A model generated the notes under the pieces. The model ran no database searches and was not told the origin of the DNA. It saw nothing but the letters and a program-made list of their open reading frames with translations. Positions 24,630-32,415 of a DNA stretch of 64,000 bases are shown in pieces (within the stretch, counting starts at the first letter, position 1; every line of letters begins with the position of its first letter). Where the stretch lies: positions 62,001-126,000 of the forward strand of contig NZ_JAVALS010000007.1 of assembly GCF_030731045.1 (NCBI RefSeq). The letters run 5' to 3'. This DNA comes from Arthrobacter horti. Lineage in GTDB: Bacteria > Actinomycetota > Actinomycetes > Actinomycetales > Micrococcaceae. The translations under genes and the position numbers were made by a program.

Positions 24630-26413
24630 GCCAGACCGCCCAGTCTCGCGAGGCGAGCAAACTCGGGGCTTCTCTGGACCAGGTCTTCAAATCCTCCGCG
24701 CGCCGCGACCCTGCCTGCTTCAAGGAAGTAGATCGTCTCTGCGTTCCTGACCGTTGAGAGTCTGTGCGCCACGATCACCACCGTCATCCGGCCGGCAAGC
24801 GCTGTGACTGTATCGGAAATCTTCCTTTCGGTCAGATTGTCCAGAGCCGAAGTCGCCTCGTCCAGAATCAATATTTGCGGACGTCTGTAAAGGGCCCGCG
24901 CAATACCGACACGCTGCTTCTGCCCTCCGGAAAGACGTGCGCCCCATTCACCAATGCGAGTGCTCAGCCCCTGCGGCAATGAATCGATGACATCCTCGAG
25001 CTGAGCATCTCGAATTACTTCTGACAACAGCTCTCGGTCAATTTCGTCGTCATCGACGCCGAAAGCGATGTTCCGTTCCACTGAATCGTTGACGAGGTAG
25101 ATGTCTTGAGGGACGAGCGAAACTCTGGAGAACCAGCCCCGCGGATCAACGTCGATCGACGTTCCACCATACTCAATCGTTCCCGTGTCGGGCCGTATCA
25201 CTCCGAGCAAGAGGTCAAGTATCGTACTCTTCCCCGCTCCGCTCCCCCCGACGAGCGCTGTCGTCTTCCCATCAGGAAAATCAAGGTCAAGATTCTGAAC
25301 GACCGGAAATTCAGAATCCGGGTACCGGTAGGAGACTCCGCTGAACTCCAGATCGTGCCGGCCCTGGGGAATCCGGCCAGAACTCGCATACACTTCCTGA
25401 GTCGAGTCGAGGTCCCTCACACACTTACCGATCAGCTCCAGCCCGACCTGCCCTGAACGGATCATGGCGCTCGTTGCCTGAAGCCTGTTCAGGGTTGGCA
25501 AGATCCGGGTCGACGCCGCAGCGAAGACGCCCAGGGTCGCTGTGGCTGCGTTGGATGGCTCGAATGAGAACAGCAGGAGAGCGAGCAGACCGAGCCCTAC
25601 AACGAACCCGACTTCGAGCACGTACTTCGGCATCTCAGCGAACATGGACAGTCTCCGGGCTGCAGATGCCCTTGAGTTTTTCGCTTCCGCGAATCGTCCT
25701 ATGAAATGTTCTTCCTTCATGCTCACGCGGGTCTCCCTGAAGCTGCTGAGAGCAGGAATCATCGCCGCCCAGGAATTAACATCACTCTCCGCGAGTTCCA
25801 AGCCGACAGCCCGGTACTTTCGCCTGAATACAGACTGAATAGAAAGCAACGCCGCACCGAAGAAGATCACCGTGAACGTGGTTGCGAGAGGAGATACTGC
25901 CAAAAGCACGATGAAAATACCGATAATCGTCAGCGCGTCAGCCAGCCCTGCAATGAACCCCATGGCCACCTGACCAAAGGCTTGAGGGACTGCCGCAGAA
26001 ATATCACGATTGATCTCCCCCAGGTTTCTGGCTTTATGCGACAGGTAGGTGGTCGACATAAATAGCCTGAAGAGCTCAATAGAAGCCTCCGACTCGAGCT
26101 TGGTGGATTTCTTAAGCATCCACCAACGAAACCCGATTCCTAACAAGCTCTTAACAACAAGAACTCCGATGACAGTGCAGGCCATGATGAGAATGGTTGA
26201 CTTGATCTCGAGCGAGCCGAAGAGCGTGCCGAGAAGTGCTTGCAGAGCCGGCGCCATGCTGCCGGTCACGATGAGCTGCATGAGCGGAAGCGTGGCCGCG
26301 ATACCCACCATGTCCAACACTGCGATGCCAGCAGATCCGAGTGCGGCCAAGATCATCCAGCCTCGGTAAGGCGTTGTAACAAGACTGAAAGCGCTCTTGA
26401 GATCACCAATCAT
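24626..26413 (-). CDS. ABC exporter, MsbA/PglK-like glycolipid flippase, 595 aa
   Basis: Half-size ABC exporter: about six membrane helices (residues 15-330) followed by a nucleotide-binding domain with Walker A (VGGSGAGKST), the Q-loop, signature (RLSGGQKQR), Walker B (ILILDEATSALD) and the H-loop (VAHRLST). Exporters of this kind inside glycosyltransferase operons flip lipid-linked oligosaccharides (PglK-type). No Wzx flippase is visible in the window, so this is the likely lipid-linked-unit exporter. The gene overlaps its neighbours on both sides (4 and 11 bp). Base composition is distinctly lower in G/C than the 52-kb ABC gene. Confidence 0.85.
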   Translation of the reverse strand: MIGDLKSAFSLVTTPYRGWMILAALGSAGIAVLDMVGIAATLPLMQLIVTGSMAPALQALLGTLFGSLEIKSTILIMACTVIGVLVVKSLLGIGFRWWMLKKSTKLESEASIELFRLFMSTTYLSHKARNLGEINRDISAAVPQAFGQVAMGFIAGLADALTIIGIFIVLLAVSPLATTFTVIFFGAALLSIQSVFRRKYRAVGLELAESDVNSWAAMIPALSSFRETRVSMKEEHFIGRFAEAKNSRASAARRLSMFAEMPKYVLEVGFVVGLGLLALLLFSFEPSNAATATLGVFAAASTRILPTLNRLQATSAMIRSGQVGLELIGKCVRDLDSTQEVYASSGRIPQGRHDLEFSGVSYRYPDSEFPVVQNLDLDFPDGKTTALVGGSGAGKSTILDLLLGVIRPDTGTIEYGGTSIDVDPRGWFSRVSLVPQDIYLVNDSVERNIAFGVDDDEIDRELLSEVIRDAQLEDVIDSLPQGLSTRIGEWGARLSGGQKQRVGIARALYRRPQILILDEATSALDNLTERKISDTVTALAGRMTVVIVAHRLSTVRNAETIYFLEAGRVAARGGFEDLVQRSPEFARLARLGGLA

Positions 26414-27251
26414 TTCGGCGGCTCCGGTACATCTCAGAAGCGGCGTTCCGAATGATTGTCCACCGCGGGTCGAGGTGCCACGATTTGCCCTCGTTGATGT
26501 TGCGGGAGTGGAACTCGGGCGCCGCGATCCGGCCGGGCTGGAGCCGGACTTGAGTGTTGATATAGCCTCCCCAGTACGAAAATGTGGAGTTCGCCAAAAC
26601 GAGTCTCTGGGCCACCGCCAAAGCTGCGAAGTCCGACATCATCCCTGAGCGTGGGATGAGCACCACACGCGTCCCTTCCCAGAGCCCGGGCAGCTCCCTA
26701 TAGCACCAATCAAGGTCGTCAGAGACGAAGGCGACAGATTCCGGACCGCCAGGAAGCAGACTCGCAACCGCAGCTTGGGCATAGGCCCGGATGTCGAAGC
26801 CATAGTTGCGACGGTTACCCTCCACTGAGTAGTAGTCTCCTCGTCGGACATTGACGACTACATCGATGTCCCCGATTTGTTCCTCGGCGTCGTCTCTGGC
26901 AGCTCTGAACGTTACAGACTGAAGGAGCACATCGGAGATGAACTCTTGCAGTTCGCTCTGGCTGAAGTCATCGCCATAGCCTTGGTGCCATCCCAGAAGA
27001 CGCTGATCACGGAACCGGACGTCTTCCGCAGGAAGGGTCAAAGGAGCAAGTGCCGGAAACTCCTTTAGCCAGGGACCCATGTTCGGCCGGTGCCGAACTC
27101 GAGCGTCCAAACCGCGACGTTGGAAGCACCAAGCCCTGAGCCAGAGATAGAGGTAATTGCCTCCGTTGATTCCTTCAGCCGGCCAGATGATCGGGCGCCC
27201 GTGGCGGCGCAAGCGCTCGAGGACGACTGTACGCGCTCCTGCCAGAATCAT
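26403..27251 (-). CDS. GT11 alpha-1,2-fucosyltransferase-like, 282 aa
   Basis: Shows the GT11 hallmarks: the donor-binding NVRRGDY in the middle (HxRRGD/Y type; His replaced by Asn) and the C-terminal LANSTFSYWGGYI, matching the SNSTFSWW motif of bacterial alpha-1,2-fucosyltransferases. The N-terminus contains GGNYLYLWLRAWC, equivalent to the GNQLFQYA region. GDP-fucose synthesis genes are not in the window, so the donor may come from elsewhere or differ from fucose. The gene overlaps the ABC exporter by 11 bp and the GT2 upstream by 4 bp. Confidence 0.78.
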   Translation of the reverse strand: MILAGARTVVLERLRRHGRPIIWPAEGINGGNYLYLWLRAWCFQRRGLDARVRHRPNMGPWLKEFPALAPLTLPAEDVRFRDQRLLGWHQGYGDDFSQSELQEFISDVLLQSVTFRAARDDAEEQIGDIDVVVNVRRGDYYSVEGNRRNYGFDIRAYAQAAVASLLPGGPESVAFVSDDLDWCYRELPGLWEGTRVVLIPRSGMMSDFAALAVAQRLVLANSTFSYWGGYINTQVRLQPGRIAAPEFHSRNINEGKSWHLDPRWTIIRNAASEMYRSRRNDW

Positions 27252-28204
27252 CGGTCGTCCACCGTCCGCTGGCTCAGCGTCACAAGGTCGATTTCCGTGA
27301 ACGGACCCTGAGCTTCAATTCCGAACTCTTTCCATGGCTTCATCTCAACCAAAGACCTCCAGGCGGCTTCAACGGCACTTTCATCAACCTTGGCCATCTC
27401 GCGCCACTGAGAACCGATCCCTGCCTCGTGCCCTGCCCGCTCAAGGGCCAACCGACCTGTCTGTGATTTTGCGCGAATCTGAGATCGGGACCGCCATGGG
27501 AAATGCAGAACCGTGATGCCGCCTGCTTCGCGCCCGGGTCGGTCGACGAAGTGATTACCGGTCTCAATATGGAAGCCTGGATAAGGACGAAAGGCGGACT
27601 TGGGAAGAATTTCTTCGGCACCATTGACCATCCCTCGAAGGCTCCCTTCCTCCACCGGGAACACATTACGGACGGTAGCGCGCGCCTTCGGCTCCTGAAG
27701 TCCAAGGAGCGTGCTCTTCAAATCCCCGGATGGGACGGACCAGAACTCATCGGCGTCGAACGGCACCACCCACGCCGCCCCGGCTTTGGCGGCCGCCTCA
27801 GCAAGCAAGGTCATCTTCTCAGCCTGAAAGTAAGCAGGTTCGATATCATGCGCGACGTACACCGGGTATTCTCCTGCGAGACGCCGGAGAACCGCGGACG
27901 TTTCATCCGTGGAGAGATTGTCCGCTATCAGAACCGCGTCGACGCCTTGCCGGAGCAGATTCATCACGCTGAACTTGATCACATCGGCTTCGTTGCGAAC
28001 CATTGATACCGCCCAGACTGAACGCCTGATGTACGGCAGTCGCGGAATGTCCATTCCGGCGCTCACCGCCCGCCGCCGGCAACGGGAATCAGGGTCAAAC
28101 AGACGATCCACGACCCTGCGCCAGTAACCAACGTGCGTCCGAAATCGCAAATTCGCTTCGGCCATCAAACCGTCTGCGAACATCAGCCAATCCCCCAGAT
28201 ACAC
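27248..28204 (-). CDS. Glycosyltransferase family 2 (Glyco_tranf_2_4), 318 aa
   Basis: Second enzyme of the Glyco_tranf_2_4 subfamily in the cluster. The characteristic stretches are WAVSMVRNEADVIKFSV, ADNLSTDETSAV, EPAYFQAEKMTLL and VPFDADEFW, each matching the protein at 11.1 kb. An alternative start lies seven codons in (MFADGL). It overlaps the GT11-like gene by 4 bp. The 52-bp gap upstream separates it from the deacetylase gene, which has its own ribosome binding site. Sugar specificity unknown. Confidence 0.84.
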   Translation of the reverse strand: MYLGDWLMFADGLMAEANLRFRTHVGYWRRVVDRLFDPDSRCRRRAVSAGMDIPRLPYIRRSVWAVSMVRNEADVIKFSVMNLLRQGVDAVLIADNLSTDETSAVLRRLAGEYPVYVAHDIEPAYFQAEKMTLLAEAAAKAGAAWVVPFDADEFWSVPSGDLKSTLLGLQEPKARATVRNVFPVEEGSLRGMVNGAEEILPKSAFRPYPGFHIETGNHFVDRPGREAGGITVLHFPWRSRSQIRAKSQTGRLALERAGHEAGIGSQWREMAKVDESAVEAAWRSLVEMKPWKEFGIEAQGPFTEIDLVTLSQRTVDDR

Positions 28205-28256
28205 CCAACGCTGTTGGTCGATTCTATGGTGTCATCCATGCGTCCGCCACTGACGA

Positions 28257-29183
28257 TCACATGCCGGAGCCGTCCATGGTCCGGGGCCACCGCACCCACC
28301 AGCCACGCTCGAAGATCGGCAAGGTCTCCTTCGACTCGAGACGCCGGGATTGGGGGTCGAGATGCTTGAGCTGGCTTGAATACTTCCCCACAGCCTCCGT
28401 CTTAAAAGTGCTGTCCACCCCCCAGCTGATCTCGCTCGCAGTAAACCCGATCTCGTCGGCCAGACGTGAGGCTTCCGCATCGCCCTGTTGATGCCATAGA
28501 TAGGGGAGCTCCTCGTAGAGCAACAGGTCCACGTCGTCACGCAAGAAAAGATGCTCTAGAAGTACATCCCTGACGAAAGCATGGTCGGAGTGGGCCAGAA
28601 GTCCTCTGGCTTGCAACGTCCGCTTCCGTCGGACATACGCCCGATGCTTGATCCTCCTGAGAGGCGCAAGGATCAGCTGCAGCCCACGAGACCAAGGACT
28701 TACCCCTGCGGAAGCAGCCTGGGTCGTCTCCGGCGCGTCCTTCCTGCCTCGTGCACGGACCGGCCGTGTCATTCGGAGACCCGCGCCGACAGGGATAGCC
28801 ACCACTGGACGCCACCGACGGGTGCCGCGATCCAGATACTCTGCTTGTATCCAAGCATCGACTGCGGTCCTCAGCGCCGCTCGATCCGCCTCGTCGTGCG
28901 CTCTGCCCAAGTATGAGGCATCGATCAATCGGAGCCGCTCGAGAGCGCAACCCAGTGTCTCAGCTGCTGCTCGATCTTCCTGCTCACGGGTCTGAGCGGC
29001 TTCCCTGGGATGAGTGAAACCACAAGCGGCGTCCCACGCGCTGGGAGCATCTCCGTTGGCTACCCCACCCATGACTGTCAAGATCGTTGAATCGGCCAAA
29101 GCAAGCAGACCCGCGCAGGAAAGAGCCGCATCGTCCGCATGTGGCGAGACGACCAAGATTCTTCGGTTCTCGAAAGCCGTCAT
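28257..29183 (-). CDS. PIG-L-family deacetylase, 308 aa
   Basis: Zinc-dependent N-deacetylase of the LmbE/PIG-L type. The signature ILVVSPHADDAALSCAG has the zinc-binding His-x-Asp-Asp, and SDHAFVRDVLLEHL near residue 215 supplies a further histidine. The central region is longer than usual and basic (RRIKHRAYVRRKRTLQ). ATG at 29183 follows GGGAGACGCT. As the first gene of the minus-strand glycan operon it may deacetylate a GlcNAc-type sugar on a lipid carrier or in the polymer. Substrates of other family members include mycothiol precursors, but nothing here points to that. Confidence 0.84.
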   Translation of the reverse strand: MTAFENRRILVVSPHADDAALSCAGLLALADSTILTVMGGVANGDAPSAWDAACGFTHPREAAQTREQEDRAAAETLGCALERLRLIDASYLGRAHDEADRAALRTAVDAWIQAEYLDRGTRRWRPVVAIPVGAGLRMTRPVRARGRKDAPETTQAASAGVSPWSRGLQLILAPLRRIKHRAYVRRKRTLQARGLLAHSDHAFVRDVLLEHLFLRDDVDLLLYEELPYLWHQQGDAEASRLADEIGFTASEISWGVDSTFKTEAVGKYSSQLKHLDPQSRRLESKETLPIFERGWWVRWPRTMDGSGM

Positions 29184-29300
29184 AGCGTCTCCCATGTATC
29201 CAAAAGGTACCAGCACGTTTGAAGCCCGACTATTGCTCTTCTACCAGCCACTCGAGTACGTGTATGCTGAAGCCGCTTTTCGGGGAGATTGAGGCATTGG

Positions 29301-30437
29301 GTGAGAATTGCAATCCTGTTCACTGGTGACCCCGACGACAAATCTTTGTGGTCCGGGACCCCTGCGAATCTCGTAGCCGGGTTCAGGGATGCGGGTGACG
29401 ATGTGGTCCCCATCTCCGTCCTGCCTTCCCCCATGGCTGCGATACTCCTTCGTGACTGCATAGCCGCTACACAGCTGTGGCGATTTCGGAACCTGGGTTT
29501 GAGGACGGCAGTGGACCGCGCAAGGAAGGTCGCCCTCATGAGCGCCGCATACGGATCGATCGCGACTGTCATCGGGCGATGGCGGTTGCGGCGCGCCGGC
29601 CGGGTGGATGGCGTGCTGCAAGTAGGGACTTCCTACAGGGTCCGACACGACAACCTGGTGTCATTCGAAGACATGACGATTCCTCAGGCAATGCTTTCTG
29701 AACAGACCAACTGGCACCTGATGACCTTCCCGCAGTACCGGCGGCGGGCTTCCCGCCAACGGGCCGTATACCGAACAGTTTCGGGCGCGGCGTTCACTAC
29801 GTCGTGGGCTTCAACGTCCGCTGTTCAGGAATGCGGGCTGGATCCGCGTCGGGCCTATGAAGTCGGCATCGGTGTGAACTTCCCAGGCGTCCCAGCTGAA
29901 GACCGCGATTGGACAGTGCCGAAGTTCCTTTTTCTGGCTCGAGTGTGGGAGACGAAAGGAGTCCCCACGGTGGTGGAAGCGTTCAGAAAGATCCGGGAGA
30001 AGCATCCGAAGAGCGAGTTGCATCTCGTCGGCGGCCACCCTGAAATCACAGAGCCCGGCGTGTATGGCCACGGACCAGTGTCGATCTCCGATCCAGAGTC
30101 GGCGCGAACCGTCAGCCGGATCTGGTCGACGGTGACATGCCTCGTGGTGCCTTCCGTGTTCGAAGCAGCCGGGATCGTGTTCGCTGAAGCCAAACACGCA
30201 GGCGTCCCAAGTATCGGCGGCAATCTCGGGGGGGCATCCGACGTCATCGGTTCGGCCGGTCTCACAGTCGATCCGGGGGACGTCGACGGGCTTGCCGATG
30301 CAATGCTCAGAATGTGCGACCCGGACGTGGCCAAGAAATTCGCAACGAATGCCCTGGCAAGCGCTCCTGAATACACTTGGACGAGCGTCGTGTCCAAGAT
30401 CCGGGACATCTACACGGATGCATCTGGGCCGCGCTGA
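29301..30437 (+). CDS. Glycosyltransferase family 4, 378 aa
   Basis: The only plus-strand glycosyltransferase, divergent from the large cluster with a 117-bp promoter gap. The GT-B C-domain shows FLFLARVWETKGVPTVVEAF, LHLVGGHPEIT and VVPSVFEAAGIVFAEAKHAG with the two donor-binding glutamates. The GTG at 29301 has GAGG 6 bp upstream; a TTG four codons earlier has its purine run too close. It converges on the Wzc-like gene with 10 bp between stops and no hairpin. Because it does not share the operon it may be separately regulated. Its role could be late or capping addition. Confidence 0.83.
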   Translation: MRIAILFTGDPDDKSLWSGTPANLVAGFRDAGDDVVPISVLPSPMAAILLRDCIAATQLWRFRNLGLRTAVDRARKVALMSAAYGSIATVIGRWRLRRAGRVDGVLQVGTSYRVRHDNLVSFEDMTIPQAMLSEQTNWHLMTFPQYRRRASRQRAVYRTVSGAAFTTSWASTSAVQECGLDPRRAYEVGIGVNFPGVPAEDRDWTVPKFLFLARVWETKGVPTVVEAFRKIREKHPKSELHLVGGHPEITEPGVYGHGPVSISDPESARTVSRIWSTVTCLVVPSVFEAAGIVFAEAKHAGVPSIGGNLGGASDVIGSAGLTVDPGDVDGLADAMLRMCDPDVAKKFATNALASAPEYTWTSVVSKIRDIYTDASGPR

Positions 30438-30447
30438 CCTGCAAAAT

Positions 30448-31986
30448 CTACACCCGTGCCTTGTCATCCGCCTGAGTCCCAGAGGAACGCCTGGCCGACT
30501 GGGCGGACTTCCCGTTCTCAGGGGATTTGTCCGATTTCGCAGCCTTCCGCCCGAGATGCCGCCGGACGCCGTGGCGCTTGCTCTTGTAGGAACCGTAGTA
30601 CCGGTAGTTGTACCCTTCAGGGCCGAGGGTCGCCACACAGTTGATGATCACACCCAGGACGTGGCCTTTCACACGCTCAATGTTGCCCAGGGCACGTCCC
30701 AGACTGTCGGTGGTGGTCCGGCCGGCCCGTGCCACCAGCAAGGTGCCGTCCACGATCCGGGAGAGTACTGCGGCATCGGTGACGGGCAGCAGCGGCGGCG
30801 TGTCCACGAGCACGTAACCGTGCTGGGAGAGCTCTCTCAGCAGGGACCGCATGGCGTTGGAGCCCAGGAGCTCTGAGGGATTCGGCGGAACGCGCCCGGC
30901 CGCCAGGATCTTCAGATTGGGCAGCTGGCCCCAGTCTTGCAGCACTTCCTCGACCGCCGTCCGACCAGCGAGCACGTCGGTGACCCCCACATCCCCGATC
31001 ACTCCGAACACCGTGTGAAGGCTGGGACGCCGGAGATCGGCGTCGAGCACCACCACGTTCTCACCTGCGGCGGCGAGCGTGGCGGCGAGGTTGCTGATCA
31101 CGGTCGACTTGCCCTCGCCCGGCAGCGAACTGGTGACCGCCAGTACCCGCGGCGGGTTGTCCACATCAATGAAGCGGAAGTTCGTGCGGAGTTCACGGAA
31201 CGCCTCCGCCATGGCATGCCCGGCGGATGCCCGGCCAAATCCCGCCACGTCATCCAGAACCTGGGAATGATCCTGGAGTCGTCTGTCGCGCGGAAGCGTC
31301 CCGATGACCGGTTGGTGGAATTTCCTCTCCACAATCGCGGCGGTCCGGATGCGCCGGTCCAGCTGATTCCGGACCAGGACCACCACCAGCCCGATCAGCA
31401 GGCCTGCTCCGCCGCCGATCAGGAGTGTCACGTTCAGGACCGGATACACCGGAACCCTGGGGATGTCGGCGGAGGTGAGGGCTTCCAGACGTACCACCGG
31501 GGTCTGGCCCTTGGGAGTGTTCTGCGACTCCAGATCCCGCACCTGATTGGCCAGGGCCGTGACCCAGCCGTCTGCCACCCGCTTGGCCTCCTTGGCGTCG
31601 CCGGATTCGGCGGTGATGGTCACTTCAGGCGATCCCGGTGCCACCGTGGCTTTGATGGTGGCATTGATTCCCGTGTCATAGTTGCCCAGGAGCAGGGCCG
31701 CCCGGTCGAACACGAGCTTCGACTCGGCCAACGCCTTGTACCGCAGCGCCTTGGCCTGGGCCAGAGTATCACCGGCCATGGCCGTGCCCATGTCGCCGCC
31801 ACCACCGGTCACCACCAGGCCGACGGCGGAGGCCTGGTAGATGCGCGGCTGGATCGCATACCAGCCCACGGCCAGGGCCAAGGCCAAGGCGGTGATCCCC
31901 ACGATCGTCAGCCAGTAGGTCCGCAGGACCACCACGAGATCCGACAGAGAGAAACCCTGCGGCTCACCTTGCTCCATCATGCTCAC
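30448..31986 (-). CDS. Wzc/CpsD-like polysaccharide co-polymerase kinase (copy 1), 512 aa
   Basis: Fused chain-length regulator and BY-kinase. A Wzz-type N-terminal domain with two membrane helices (about residues 20-40 and 195-215) is followed by a P-loop kinase: Walker A SLPGEGKSTVISNLA, Walker A' VVLDADLRRPSLH and Walker B VLVDTPPLLP. A tyrosine cluster (YNYRYYGSY) near the C-terminus would be the autophosphorylation site. GTG at 31986 follows GGGGGA. These proteins control polymer length and export and are reset by a Wzb phosphatase, encoded at 36.8 kb. A paralogue lies at 37.5 kb. Confidence 0.9.
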   Translation of the reverse strand: MSMMEQGEPQGFSLSDLVVVLRTYWLTIVGITALALALAVGWYAIQPRIYQASAVGLVVTGGGGDMGTAMAGDTLAQAKALRYKALAESKLVFDRAALLLGNYDTGINATIKATVAPGSPEVTITAESGDAKEAKRVADGWVTALANQVRDLESQNTPKGQTPVVRLEALTSADIPRVPVYPVLNVTLLIGGGAGLLIGLVVVLVRNQLDRRIRTAAIVERKFHQPVIGTLPRDRRLQDHSQVLDDVAGFGRASAGHAMAEAFRELRTNFRFIDVDNPPRVLAVTSSLPGEGKSTVISNLAATLAAAGENVVVLDADLRRPSLHTVFGVIGDVGVTDVLAGRTAVEEVLQDWGQLPNLKILAAGRVPPNPSELLGSNAMRSLLRELSQHGYVLVDTPPLLPVTDAAVLSRIVDGTLLVARAGRTTTDSLGRALGNIERVKGHVLGVIINCVATLGPEGYNYRYYGSYKSKRHGVRRHLGRKAAKSDKSPENGKSAQSARRSSGTQADDKARV

Positions 31987-32097
31987 GTGCAGCAGTCCCC
32001 CATCGCATTCATCCGGACCGGGCCAGAAAGAACCTTCAGCTTCTAACGATGATCGGGCGGTGAGCCATCACGACTCAAACCCTGCACGAATTGTCCT

Positions 32098-32415
32098 TCA
32101 TGACTGCGTTTTTTGCACTAATCCGGCCGAAGCCAGATTCCCCAGGAATGCGTTCACCTGGTCTTCGATGTCGGTGGCGTGGCCTTCGCCGTACCGGTCG
32201 ACCAGAATCCGCACCATGTCCGCCACGGACCGGCTGTTCTCCGTCAGCTCCCAGATCTCCAGTCCAGTGCCCTCCACCACCAGGGGAACCCGGCTGTCGA
32301 CGTTCAGCAACACCAGCCGCTCCGGGACGTCTCCTCCGGCCGATTCGTCCGCCACGCTCGCGACGCGCGGACTACGGATCCACCGGGTTTCCTCAACGGA
32401 CAATTCGGCGCTCAC
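32098..32415 (-). CDS. PqqD-like peptide-binding protein, 105 aa
   Basis: Short protein with the PqqD winged-helix pattern: an N-terminal beta region (VLLNVDSRVPLVVEGTGL), the conserved TGLEIWEL turn, then a helical segment VADMVRILVDRYGE and VNAFLGNLASAGLV. PqqD-type domains bind the leader of modified peptides (RiPP recognition element), but stand-alone copies in polysaccharide loci also exist without a known peptide. GTG at 32415 overlaps the pcrA stop by 4 bp (GTGA), which would couple it to a helicase. No precursor peptide is evident beside it. The HprK-like protein at 48.4 kb has a similar C-terminal region. Confidence 0.8.
   Translation of the reverse strand: MSAELSVEETRWIRSPRVASVADESAGGDVPERLVLLNVDSRVPLVVEGTGLEIWELTENSRSVADMVRILVDRYGEGHATDIEDQVNAFLGNLASAGLVQKTQS

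Noticed and set aside
31987..32097. Search for a lasso or other precursor peptide beside the PqqD-like gene
   Set aside because: Only a 9-codon frame is present, with no leader-core arrangement.
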